From assembly GCA_963803875.1 (NCBI GenBank), contig CAWDOA010000016.1, positions 62,001-126,000 of the forward strand: a stretch of DNA of 64,000 nt. Reading direction: 5' to 3'. Positions 17,525 through 25,007 of this stretch are shown piece after piece (position 1 is the first letter of the stretch; every line of letters starts with the position of its first letter). This DNA comes from JABDIY01 sp963803875 (GTDB lineage Bacteria; Actinomycetota; Acidimicrobiia; Acidimicrobiales; SZUA-35). The notes beneath the pieces were generated by a model. That model saw nothing but the letters and a program-made list of their open reading frames with translations. It searched no databases and was not told the origin of the DNA. The position numbers were made by a program, and so were the translations under genes.

Positions 17525-18555
17525 TTCCAATGATCTGCGGCCGGGTCGACCGCCGGTGCCTTGGGTGGATGGGGAACCACACCGGTGATGTTGGCTGTGG
17601 GTCGACGAGCGGTGCGCCACATTTGCCCGCACAGATAGCGGACCCACGCCGCCAACCATTTGATCGAACGAATCGGATGACGGAGCGCACGCCACATGAT
17701 CTTGACCGGGTTGTCCATTCCTCGCAGCGGCCACAGCATCTGGGCGGCGACACCGGGTGGCATGTGCTCACTGATCCCGTAGGTCTCGGGTCGCCGGTTC
17801 GACGGCATGAAATAGGTTCCGAAGATCAGGTCCCACACCGGCAGGAACACCGAGTAGTTGCTGTGGATGGCCTTGGGCTCATTGGTGTGGTGCCAGTGAT
17901 GGAATTCAGGAGTGATGATCAGCCGATGCAGAGGGCGCAGGCGCCACCGAACGTTGGCGTGAAGGAAGAGACCGGTGAGGATCTGGATAACCGTGAGAGC
18001 TCCGGCAAATTGGCCGGTGAAACCGGCACCGAGCAGGAACGCAAACGCCGGAGCGAGGATGATGCCGTCGAAGGGATGCTGGCGCAGTCCGGACACCCAG
18101 TCGAGGGTTTCGGTGCTGTGATGCACAGCATGGAAACGCCACAGGAACGGCACCTCGTGGCTGAAGCGGTGGGTCCAATAGATCACCACGTCGAACAGCA
18201 AGACCCCGAGCAGCATCGACGTCCAGCCCGGAAGCATCGTGACAAGTGGTCGGATGGCCAGACCGGGTAGCCATCCGAAGCTGAGAACGCCGATCAGAGC
18301 GGCGAAGAAGATCCCGACCGGTGCGACCAGGGGGGCCACGATCCCATGAGCGATATCGGTACCCACGTCCTTGCGGCGGACCTTTTGTTGGGGGTGTCGC
18401 GGCATCCACTTCTCGAAGGGCACCACGAGGATGAACAAAACGGCAATCGCCGCCAGGGGCTCACGAGAGATGGCCAGAGAGCCGGCCACGAGGGCAGCAC
18501 CGGCTCCGAGCGCCAGCAGGCGCTTCAGGTTTGTTTTCGATCCGCCAGAAGTCAT
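17500..18555 (-). CDS. Sterol desaturase / fatty-acid hydroxylase superfamily membrane protein
   Basis: 351 residues with four to five membrane helices and the diiron His motifs of the superfamily: HRFSHE, HAVHHST and, further on, HHWHHTN. The region IYWTHRFSHEVPFLWRFHAV is diagnostic. Members oxidise lipids (sterols, carotenoids, fatty acids, alkylglycerols). The C-terminal 60 residues are an extra basic, Trp-rich tail. The lipid substrate is unknown. With the acyl desaturase gene 1.8 kb away it suggests local lipid-modification capacity. ATG at 18555. Confidence 0.9.
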   Translation of the reverse strand: MTSGGSKTNLKRLLALGAGAALVAGSLAISREPLAAIAVLFILVVPFEKWMPRHPQQKVRRKDVGTDIAHGIVAPLVAPVGIFFAALIGVLSFGWLPGLAIRPLVTMLPGWTSMLLGVLLFDVVIYWTHRFSHEVPFLWRFHAVHHSTETLDWVSGLRQHPFDGIILAPAFAFLLGAGFTGQFAGALTVIQILTGLFLHANVRWRLRPLHRLIITPEFHHWHHTNEPKAIHSNYSVFLPVWDLIFGTYFMPSNRRPETYGISEHMPPGVAAQMLWPLRGMDNPVKIMWRALRHPIRSIKWLAAWVRYLCGQMWRTARRPTANITGVVPHPPKAPAVDPAADHWNQSALVGA

Positions 18556-18631
18556 GAATCGAAGGTGTCACACGACTCAGCTGTACGCATTGGCCGATCG
18601 GCTAGTCCTCACCTGGCCGGGAGGCGATACC

Positions 18632-19315
18632 TCAGGCCCGCTGCCCGGGCCAGTTCTTGTACATGTACTGGACGATCTCGTCGGGGTTGCGGGACTGCAT
18701 CATCAGCTCCCCCGGGCCGGTGAACCGGAAGACGAGACCCTCGCCGCTCTTGGCCGACTTCATCATCGACTGGCTGGCCCGCTTGAGTTCCATTTGCACC
18801 GTCTCGCTGAACGCCACCATGTGATTGGTGTCCACGATGACCTGCTGGCCCGGTTGGAGGGTGAACCGATCGAGCGCGCCGTAGCAGGCGACGACCACCT
18901 TGCCCTGGCCGGTGGCATGGAGCAGGAATGCACCTTCGCCACCGACGAGGCTCTTCAAGCCGCCCCACTTGGTATCGATCTCCACACCATGCTCGGCACA
19001 AAGGAATGATCCCTTCTGGATCAGAAGCGGCACGCTCGGCGTAATGTCAACGACGGTCACGTCGCCGGGCAGCGAAGGAGCCAAATCGATCCAGCCTCCC
19101 TGGGGCCCTGCGGTGGCCCGGGTGATGAACAGGGACTCACCACCCAACATCGAACGTCTCAGGCCCTTCATGAGGCCACCTTCGATCTTGGCGTCGAGAT
19201 CGGTGTCGGCGGCCATGGCCATCATGGCGCCCGACTCGGCCCGTAGGGTCTCCCCCGGGCTCAGAAGGACTCGTGCCACACCGAAGCCGGGTTGATGACG
19301 AAGCTGTATCTCCAT
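18632..19315 (-). CDS. AIM24 / TIGR00266 family protein
   Basis: 227 residues spanning the whole AIM24 domain: GETLRAESGAMMAM at the N-terminus, the glycine-rich GGLMKGLRRSMLGGESLF loop, GEGAFLLHATGQG and the VDTNHMVAF turn. These are tryptophan-RNA-attenuator-like beta barrels. The yeast homologue influences mitochondrial respiratory organisation; bacterial members have no assigned biochemistry. It starts 31 bases after the desaturase stop on the same strand, making it the likely third gene of the tetR-desaturase unit. Confidence 0.9.
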   Translation of the reverse strand: MEIQLRHQPGFGVARVLLSPGETLRAESGAMMAMAADTDLDAKIEGGLMKGLRRSMLGGESLFITRATAGPQGGWIDLAPSLPGDVTVVDITPSVPLLIQKGSFLCAEHGVEIDTKWGGLKSLVGGEGAFLLHATGQGKVVVACYGALDRFTLQPGQQVIVDTNHMVAFSETVQMELKRASQSMMKSAKSGEGLVFRFTGPGELMMQSRNPDEIVQYMYKNWPGQRA

Positions 19316-19346
19316 GCCGTCACCCTAGTGGTTTGCATCGGTTGGG

Positions 19347-20300
19347 TCAGCTGCGGACACCGGTGGTGAGGTAGTGCCAGAGAGCCCGGTAATTGGCGTG
19401 GGTGATGTTCGGTGTGATCCAGCCGGCCTGCTCGAGTTCCTCGTGAAGAAGGTCGAGGTTGCGCCATGGCACGCTGGTGTCCACATGGTGGGCGAGGTGG
19501 TAGCCGGTCTTGAACGGGGCCAGCATGAACCCCGCAGCCCGGCTCTGCTCCACAACGTGGGTTGTCACCCGACGATCCCTGCCCGCCTTCATGCCGGCGT
19601 GCTCGGCGATGGCTCGGAGCCGATTGTTCACCTGATGCACAGTTGCCCATGGGAGGAACCACACCGCGAGCCAACCCCACCAGGTCCCGGTAAGGAGCCA
19701 CGCCAGAGGGAACAGCACCAGTTGAGCGACAAGCACCCGATGGCGTATCGGCCGAGTGGAGCGGGCGATCAAGCGCAGCAGCTTCGCCGCAGACACCCCG
19801 AAAAGATCACGGGCCAGCCGTCGCCAGATTCGGTTGCCGCTGGGATACGGGGCATACAGGGAAACGTCGGGTTCGTCGGGGCCGAGCTCTTCCTTGTGAT
19901 GGGCGAGATGTCCGTACCGGTAGGCATCGAAGTCGCTGAAGACCAGAGGGGCCATGAAGTACCGAGCGACGACGTCGTTGAGCTGTCGGTTGGAGAACAG
20001 CAACGCATGAGCGGCCTCGTGATTGAGAATGCCGACCATCGCGATACAGCGAGTGGACCAGATGAACATCGCAGCCCACATGACGGGGTGATCGAGGTAG
20101 CCGGCCAGAGCCCAGCTTCCGAACATCTGGACGTAAACGGCAACAAGCGAGATCGCATTGCGCCGATCATCGATCGTTCTGAGGTTTGGAAGTATGCCGG
20201 GCTTGGCTTTTCCACTTCGGAACAGCCGCCCGGTGGGAAGGACATCGGGCAGTTCCTCCGGGGACGGGGCGAGCGAGCCTGGTGCGGTGATGGTTGTCAT
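19347..20300 (-). CDS. Membrane fatty acid desaturase family protein
   Basis: 317 residues with the three His boxes of membrane diiron desaturases: HEAAH at about 94, HLAHH at about 132 and a distal HLAHH at about 272. Hydrophobic pairs surround them (for example VAVYVQMFGSWALAGYL). It introduces double bonds or hydroxyls in acyl chains of membrane lipids using O2. The ATG at 20300 overlaps the tetR stop (ATGA), so its expression is coupled to the regulator. Acyl-chain position specificity cannot be inferred. Confidence 0.92.
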   Translation of the reverse strand: MTTITAPGSLAPSPEELPDVLPTGRLFRSGKAKPGILPNLRTIDDRRNAISLVAVYVQMFGSWALAGYLDHPVMWAAMFIWSTRCIAMVGILNHEAAHALLFSNRQLNDVVARYFMAPLVFSDFDAYRYGHLAHHKEELGPDEPDVSLYAPYPSGNRIWRRLARDLFGVSAAKLLRLIARSTRPIRHRVLVAQLVLFPLAWLLTGTWWGWLAVWFLPWATVHQVNNRLRAIAEHAGMKAGRDRRVTTHVVEQSRAAGFMLAPFKTGYHLAHHVDTSVPWRNLDLLHEELEQAGWITPNITHANYRALWHYLTTGVRS

Positions 20301-20908
20301 GGTGACACCTCAGGGTGGAGGGTGAAGAACAGAGAGATCACGGCCCGTGCGGTGGCCGGATCCGGGTGCGAAGCGGTGGCCGCTTGCTGCAGGGCAACGC
20401 CGAACACCGTTGACCAGAAGGCGCGGGCTTCAACGTCTGCGGGGGTGGCGAGGCTCCAGCTGTGGGCGTCACACACCTCTGAAACGGCTCGAGCACCTTC
20501 GGAGTGGAGACGATCCAGAGTCTGTTCGATCTGGCGCTGGAGATCCGGATTGAAGCGGGCCACCGACATCGCCTCGGCGAACAGCAGTAGGGACGGGGCC
20601 TCGAGGGCAGCGTTCACGATCGCTTCGACGTAACCCGGTGGTGACTCGGCCCCGCTTCCAGCCTTCTCGACCGCTGAGCCGATGTGTAGCACCTCTCGGC
20701 ACGCCGCTTCGACGAACAGAGCATCCTTGGAGCCGAAATAGTACGTGAGCTGAGAGGGGAAGACGTCGGCTGCGTCGGCGATGGCTTTCACCGACACACC
20801 TGCCAGACCTCGATCTATGAAAAGTGCAACGGCGTGATCGAGCACCCGACGTCGGGTTGCCGCGCCTTCGGCCCTGGTGGCTCTGGTATCGCTTCGATTA
20901 CCCGACAT
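20297..20908 (-). CDS. TetR-family transcriptional regulator
   Basis: 203 residues from the ATG at 20908. The N-terminal HTH reads TRRRVLDHAVALFIDRGLAGVSVKAIADAADV, then LTYYFGSKDALF, the standard TetR recognition helix region. The C-terminal ligand-binding domain is helical (PSLLLFAEAMSVARFNPDLQ). It precedes and overlaps a fatty-acid desaturase gene, and a perfect 8-5-8 palindrome lies 15 bases upstream of its start. This is the layout of autoregulated lipid-responsive repressors. An acyl-CoA or fatty-acid effector is inference. Confidence 0.92.
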   Translation of the reverse strand: MSGNRSDTRATRAEGAATRRRVLDHAVALFIDRGLAGVSVKAIADAADVFPSQLTYYFGSKDALFVEAACREVLHIGSAVEKAGSGAESPPGYVEAIVNAALEAPSLLLFAEAMSVARFNPDLQRQIEQTLDRLHSEGARAVSEVCDAHSWSLATPADVEARAFWSTVFGVALQQAATASHPDPATARAVISLFFTLHPEVSP

Positions 20909-20922
20909 CGATCCAACTCTAC

Positions 20923-20943
20923 TGTTTGTATGTTGTACAAACA
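20923..20943. promoter_or_regulatory. Palindromic operator candidate for the TetR regulator
   Basis: A perfect inverted repeat, arms TGTTTGTA and TACAAACA with a 5-base spacer TGTTG. It is strikingly A+T-rich for this region. It sits in the 67-base intergenic space between tetR (minus, start 20908) and the DUF533-like gene (plus, start 20976), so one bound repressor could control both directions. Length and symmetry fit TetR dimers. Confidence 0.7.
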
Positions 20944-20975
20944 AACACGTCGGACGCCGGCGATAGGATGTTTTC

Positions 20976-21542
20976 ATGATTGGACTTCTTGGATCGATGC
21001 TGGGTGGTCGGGGCGGCCGCATGATCGGTGGAATGATCGGAGGTCGCCACGGAGCGATGCTCGGTGGTCTCGCCGGTGCCATGTTGGGTGGGTCCCAGAT
21101 CCGCAGGCTCGGAGGTTTGCTCAGCGGCATCGGAGGACGTGACGACGATCCGGGGTCCTCCCCACAATCGCCACCAGCTGAGGGTTTGAGCGATGCCGAC
21201 GCCGAACTTCTGGTACGCGCAATGTGTAACGCAGCCAAGGCCGATGGCCACGTCGACGGCGAAGAGGCCAACAGAATCGTTGCTGAGGTCGGTGAGGATG
21301 CCACCGCAGAGGAACAGATCTTCCTGCGCCGGGAGCTGCGTTCGCCTCGATTGTCGGCGAGGGAGTTTGCCTCGAACATCGGGCCCGAGCTCTCCTTCGA
21401 TGTGTATGCCGTGTCGTTGATCGCCATCACCGTCGACACGATGGAGGAAGCTGCCTACCTTCGCGATCTTCGAGACGCACTGGGATTGTCACACGCCGAT
21501 GCCGACCAGATCCACGACCAGCTCAGCGTGCCCAGGTTGTAG
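20976..21542 (+). CDS. DUF533 / TerB-like (YebE-type) protein
   Basis: 188 residues. The N-terminal 45 residues are a Gly/Met/Arg-rich, glycine-zipper-like stretch with repeats of GGMIGG and GAMLGG, likely membrane-associating. After a Pro/Ser linker, residues 65-185 form a TerB-like helical domain (LVRAMCNAAKADGHVDGEEANRI, then a long helical tail ending in the Dxx-rich LSHADADQIHDQL). This matches the DUF533 family, whose function is unknown. The GATAGGAT region about 8 bases upstream supplies a ribosome-binding site. It shares the operator with tetR. Confidence 0.85.
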   Translation: MIGLLGSMLGGRGGRMIGGMIGGRHGAMLGGLAGAMLGGSQIRRLGGLLSGIGGRDDDPGSSPQSPPAEGLSDADAELLVRAMCNAAKADGHVDGEEANRIVAEVGEDATAEEQIFLRRELRSPRLSAREFASNIGPELSFDVYAVSLIAITVDTMEEAAYLRDLRDALGLSHADADQIHDQLSVPRL

Positions 21543-21550
21543 CACTGTCG

Positions 21551-21580
21551 GTCCTGAGCAGTCCTGGCAGTCCTGGCAGT
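21551..21580. repeat. Short tandem repeat, about 9-10 base unit
   Basis: Three successive units of GTCCTGAGCA / GTCCTGGCA / GTCCTGGCA plus a partial GTC lie just past the DUF533-like stop. It is too short and G-poor at the end to be a normal terminator. It may be a slippage product. Confidence 0.5.
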
Positions 21581-21639
21581 CGAGAAGAGCTGCACCCATC
21601 GGCATGTGGAACGTGTGGTGCTGGTACTAAGTTGGAGCG

Positions 21640-22449
21640 ATGGCTGAGGACTCTCGAGACCCGTTCGACTTCGAGGAGGATCCCCTGGCAGGGGTCGAGG
21701 ACCTCGATCTCCCGCCGTCGTTCGACCCGCCAACCAGCACACCCCCACAGACATCGTTCGACCCGCCAACCAGCACACCCCCACCTGTAGGGTCTCCCCC
21801 GGGAGGTTTCGGTGGTCCTCCGACCGCACCACCCCCGTCGGGAGCTCCTCCCACCGGGTTTCCTCCACCGGCAGCGACGCCGCCCGCCGACGTGACTCCG
21901 CCCGTGGCGCCTCCCAGCTACGACAACTTCGGCGCTCCACCGATGGGCGCATCAGGAGTCGAGCCGCCCGAACAGCCGATTGGGATGCCCCCGTCATATT
22001 CGGGTACACCCCCTCCAGGCCAATACGGATCATCGATGCCACCGCCTGTCCACGGCACCGGAGTACCGCCCCAAGCCCCGCCCCAGAAGAAGACCCGCGG
22101 GTGCCTGTTCTGGGGTCTGATCGTCCTCGTGGCGGGCTTGGTTCTGATCGGTGGGTGCACCGCGTTTGTGGTGTTCTCAGGGCAGAGCGCATCCGATGCT
22201 GCCAATGACTTCCTGGCCGAAGTTCAAGACCAGGACTTCGACGGCGCAGCCAACCTCACCAACTCGACGTGCAACCTCAGCGCCGTTGAGATCGAGCAGG
22301 ACCTTGGCGGCCTCACCGAATACTTCATTATCGGAGTTGGGCCTGTCGCTTCGGGCTCGGTAACGGTAGATGGCCAGGAGTTCACGATTCTCTTTGAGCT
22401 CCGGGACGACCAGATCTGTTCCTACAGCTTGGAAACCGTCGGCAGCTAG
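21640..22449 (+). CDS. Proline-rich single-pass membrane protein
   Basis: 269 residues. Residues 1-145 are disordered, very Pro/Gly/Ser/Thr-rich and acidic at the start (DPFDFEEDPL). A hydrophobic helix follows at about 150-178 (GCLFWGLIVLVAGLVLIGG), preceded by a basic KKTRG stop-transfer signal. The extracytoplasmic C-terminal domain of about 90 residues begins SDAANDFLAEVQDQDFDGAANL and holds two Cys (CNL and CSYS) that could form a disulfide. This resembles actinobacterial DUF4190/Mce-associated-like proteins with small NTF2-like C-terminal domains, but no firm match. Function unknown. Confidence 0.75.
   Translation: MAEDSRDPFDFEEDPLAGVEDLDLPPSFDPPTSTPPQTSFDPPTSTPPPVGSPPGGFGGPPTAPPPSGAPPTGFPPPAATPPADVTPPVAPPSYDNFGAPPMGASGVEPPEQPIGMPPSYSGTPPPGQYGSSMPPPVHGTGVPPQAPPQKKTRGCLFWGLIVLVAGLVLIGGCTAFVVFSGQSASDAANDFLAEVQDQDFDGAANLTNSTCNLSAVEIEQDLGGLTEYFIIGVGPVASGSVTVDGQEFTILFELRDDQICSYSLETVGS
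21718..21784 (+). repeat. 36-base tandem duplication in the proline-rich gene
   Basis: A 31-base segment starting TCGTTCGACCCGCCAACC occurs at 21718 and again at 21754, giving a period of 36 bases (12 codons, encoding the SFDPPTSTPP unit twice). In frame, so it lengthens the disordered tail without breaking it. Confidence 0.9.
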
Positions 22450-22453
22450 TCGG

Positions 22454-23353
22454 CTAGGCCATCCACTCCATCACCAAGAACGAACCGAGCCCATCGGGAT
22501 CGGTGAGGGCTGCAGCCTCGTTGACGCGGCTGCGCATCTCCATCGCCTTGAGATCGGGACGGGACGCGTTGGCTTCCCAGTAGGACCGCCCCTCGTCGAC
22601 GAGATCCTCGATTCCGAGGGAAGAAAGAAACGCAGACTGAGTTTGAACCCGACTCGGGGTCGGCAGCTGATCAACCGGCACATCGGTGGTGATGTCCCAA
22701 TGACCCGGCTCGAACAGGGGATCCGACGAGCGTTGATGGGATCGATAACAGCGCAACCATCCGCCCCGCTCGGCGAGGTCAGAGGTGGTGAGTGCCCCGT
22801 AATCGATGGCAAGGATCCGTCGCACACCTTGGGTCAGAAGCCCGTCGAGCAGATCCTTCGCCTGCTCCAGTACCGGGAAGTCACCATCGAGCTCCGTGGT
22901 GAGCTGGCTGGGCGTCCACGCCAGTGCGCCGTCGCTCACGCAGGCCTCTGTTGTGCTTCGGTCCGTGACCCGGACCCAACGGAATGGCAGATTGTCGAGC
23001 AGTTCGTTGGCAATGATCACCGACCCTTCGAGTGAGGTCGGCGCACTGGTTGGATCTGCCACGTCCGAACTGGAAATGTGCATGGCTGCACCGCAGCGCG
23101 GTTGCGATCGCTCGATTGCCTTGGCAAGGGTTCCCGGTCCCGACCCCATGTCGATGACGGGGAACGATTCCGGCCGGCCGACGTCGTCCCAGACCCCATC
23201 GAGCCACCTGCCGATCAGCAGCCCGAAGAGTGGACCGACCTCGGGGCTGGTGATGAAGTCACCACCTCGGCGTCCGGCCACTCCCCGACCGGTCGTGTAG
23301 AAGCCGTCGGGACCATACAGAACGCGTTCCATGTACTGGTCGAAACGCTCCAT
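22454..23353 (-). CDS. MidA/NDUFAF7-type SAM-dependent methyltransferase (complex I assembly family)
   Basis: 299 residues from the ATG at 23353. The family opening is clear: MERVLYGPDGFYTTGRG, then GDFITSPEVGPLFGLLIGRWL, and the SAM-binding block VIDMGSGPGTLAKAI. A later motif IANELLDNLPFRWV corresponds to the NE-DALP segment of the family. Human NDUFAF7 methylates an Arg of NDUFS2, the NuoD homologue, and is needed for complex I assembly. Here the gene lies 128 bases downstream of nuoN of the 11-subunit set, on the same strand. A NuoD1 or NuoD2 methylation role is inference from that neighbourhood. The N-terminus is slightly shorter than in the human enzyme. Confidence 0.88.
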   Translation of the reverse strand: MERFDQYMERVLYGPDGFYTTGRGVAGRRGGDFITSPEVGPLFGLLIGRWLDGVWDDVGRPESFPVIDMGSGPGTLAKAIERSQPRCGAAMHISSSDVADPTSAPTSLEGSVIIANELLDNLPFRWVRVTDRSTTEACVSDGALAWTPSQLTTELDGDFPVLEQAKDLLDGLLTQGVRRILAIDYGALTTSDLAERGGWLRCYRSHQRSSDPLFEPGHWDITTDVPVDQLPTPSRVQTQSAFLSSLGIEDLVDEGRSYWEANASRPDLKAMEMRSRVNEAAALTDPDGLGSFLVMEWMA

Positions 23354-23386
23354 CGAAGTCAGCCTAGGAGGTGTGGAAGTGCTGCG

Positions 23387-23466
23387 AAATTCCTGTCGAG
23401 AGCCACAAATGGCTGTTCTGCCCGAGCTGTAGCCACACTGGATGTGGCTGTCAGCAGGAATTTGCA
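23387..23466. repeat. Nested palindromic repeat, family A copy 1
   Basis: Outer arms AAATTCCTG and CAGGAATTT enclose two inner palindromes: AGCCA-caaa-TGGCT and AGCCACA-ctgga-TGTGGCT. The element is about 80 bases and can fold as a cloverleaf-like structure. It lies between the nuoN1 stop (23482) and the methyltransferase start (23353). A near-identical element follows nuoN2 at 45924. Confidence 0.85.
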
Positions 23467-23481
23467 GAAAGAGAGGGGGGT

Positions 23482-24999
23482 TTAGCGGGCGGCGAGGTTG
23501 GTGAAGTCGCTGAGGTCGCCAGTGATACCGGGCAGGATGCCGAACACAATCGTGGCCACCACGGTAATGGCAAGAGCGGTAGCCAGCGGAGCGGGGAATC
23601 CGATCGGCGTGTGGTCCTCGTTGGGCTCGGGCATGAACCACATCTGCTTGGCAACGTTGAGGTAGTAGAACGCTGCAATGACGCTGTTCACTGCCGTTAT
23701 CACCGCCAGCGAGATACCGAAGAATGACGCGTTCTGGGTGAGGACGTTGAAGATCTGGAACTTGGCCCACCAGCCGCCCACCGGCGGAATACCGGCCAAG
23801 GAGAACAAGAAAACCGTCATGGCAGCACCGAGACCGGGGGCGTAGTTCATCAGGCCGCCGTAACTGCTGATCTCACCCGACCGCGTCTTGCGAGCGACGA
23901 GAAGCACCACGGCGAACGCACCGAAGTTCATGGCGGCGTACACCAGCAGATAGTTGACGATCGCATTGGCAGGGTTGGTTTCGTTGAACGTCTCGCCGTA
24001 CACCGCGAGCGGCGCCAGCATGTAGCCCGCTTGAGCCACGCCAGAGTAGGCGAGCATGCGGATGATGTTCTCCTGACGGATTGCGATCAGGTTGCCGACC
24101 GTCATGGTGACCGCTGAGAGCAACCACATGAGGGGCTGAACGACGTCGGCCTGAGGGGGTAGAGCAACCAGGACCACGTTGATGAGCGCAACAAAACCAG
24201 CGGCTTTGGATGCCACCGCAAGGAACGCGGTGAGCGGAGTGGGCGCACCTTCGTAGGTATCGGGTGCCCAAGTGTGAAACGGAACCGCGCTCACTTTGAA
24301 ACCGAAACCGATCACAGTGAACACGATCGCGAGGGTGACGATCGGCCGGCTCCCTGAACTCATGATGTCGGCCGCAGCGATGTCGGCCAGCACAGTGCTT
24401 CCTGACACGCCGTACAGAATGCTCATGCCGTACAGCATGATCGCGCTGGCGAAGACGCCCATCAGCATGTACTTGAGCCCGGCTTCGTTCGACTTCAGAT
24501 CTCTCTTACGCCATGCCGCCATCAGGTAGGCCGGGATGGAAATCAGCTCGAGCGCTATGAAGATCGAGATCAGATCGCGAGCTGAACTCATCACGACCAT
24601 GCCCAGTACCGAGGCGGAGATCAGCTGGTAGAACTCGCTGTCGTAGTAGTCACCCTCGGCCATGTAGTCGGTGGACAACAGCACCACGACGTAACCCGAC
24701 AACAGGAAGAGGATCTTGAGAGCCAGCGAATACCGATCGACTACATAGGCGCCGTCGAACATGACTCGGGGAAGGTCCTCGCTCTGGTTCCACAGGGTGA
24801 GGATCGGGATCAGCGGTATGAGGAACGCAAGGCCGGTGATCGTCGGCATGTACTTCCGAACCCGATCCAGGAAGACCAGATCCAGGGTGGTGACGAGAGC
24901 TCCGAGGCCGAGCAACAGCAGCTCGGGCGCGACCGCGTGCCAGTCGATATCGGGCCGAAGGAAGGGCGGCTGATCGATCTGAGCGAGGAGGGAAAGCAT
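23482..24999 (-). CDS. nuoN: NADH-quinone oxidoreductase subunit N, complex I set 1
   Basis: 505 residues, full length. About 14 membrane helices. Antiporter-like motifs are present: FHTWAPDTYEGAPTPLTAFLAV in the central helix-loop, AYSGVAQAGYML and, near the C-terminus, FSLAGIPPVGGWWAK. NuoN is one of three Mrp-type proton-pumping subunits. ATG at 24999 has AAGGA upstream, and it follows nuoM1 by 8 bases. It is the last gene of the 11-gene set; an A-type palindromic repeat and the NDUFAF7-like gene come next. Confidence 0.95.
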   Translation of the reverse strand: MLSLLAQIDQPPFLRPDIDWHAVAPELLLLGLGALVTTLDLVFLDRVRKYMPTITGLAFLIPLIPILTLWNQSEDLPRVMFDGAYVVDRYSLALKILFLLSGYVVVLLSTDYMAEGDYYDSEFYQLISASVLGMVVMSSARDLISIFIALELISIPAYLMAAWRKRDLKSNEAGLKYMLMGVFASAIMLYGMSILYGVSGSTVLADIAAADIMSSGSRPIVTLAIVFTVIGFGFKVSAVPFHTWAPDTYEGAPTPLTAFLAVASKAAGFVALINVVLVALPPQADVVQPLMWLLSAVTMTVGNLIAIRQENIIRMLAYSGVAQAGYMLAPLAVYGETFNETNPANAIVNYLLVYAAMNFGAFAVVLLVARKTRSGEISSYGGLMNYAPGLGAAMTVFLFSLAGIPPVGGWWAKFQIFNVLTQNASFFGISLAVITAVNSVIAAFYYLNVAKQMWFMPEPNEDHTPIGFPAPLATALAITVVATIVFGILPGITGDLSDFTNLAAR

Positions 25000-25007
25000 C
25001 GTGATCC

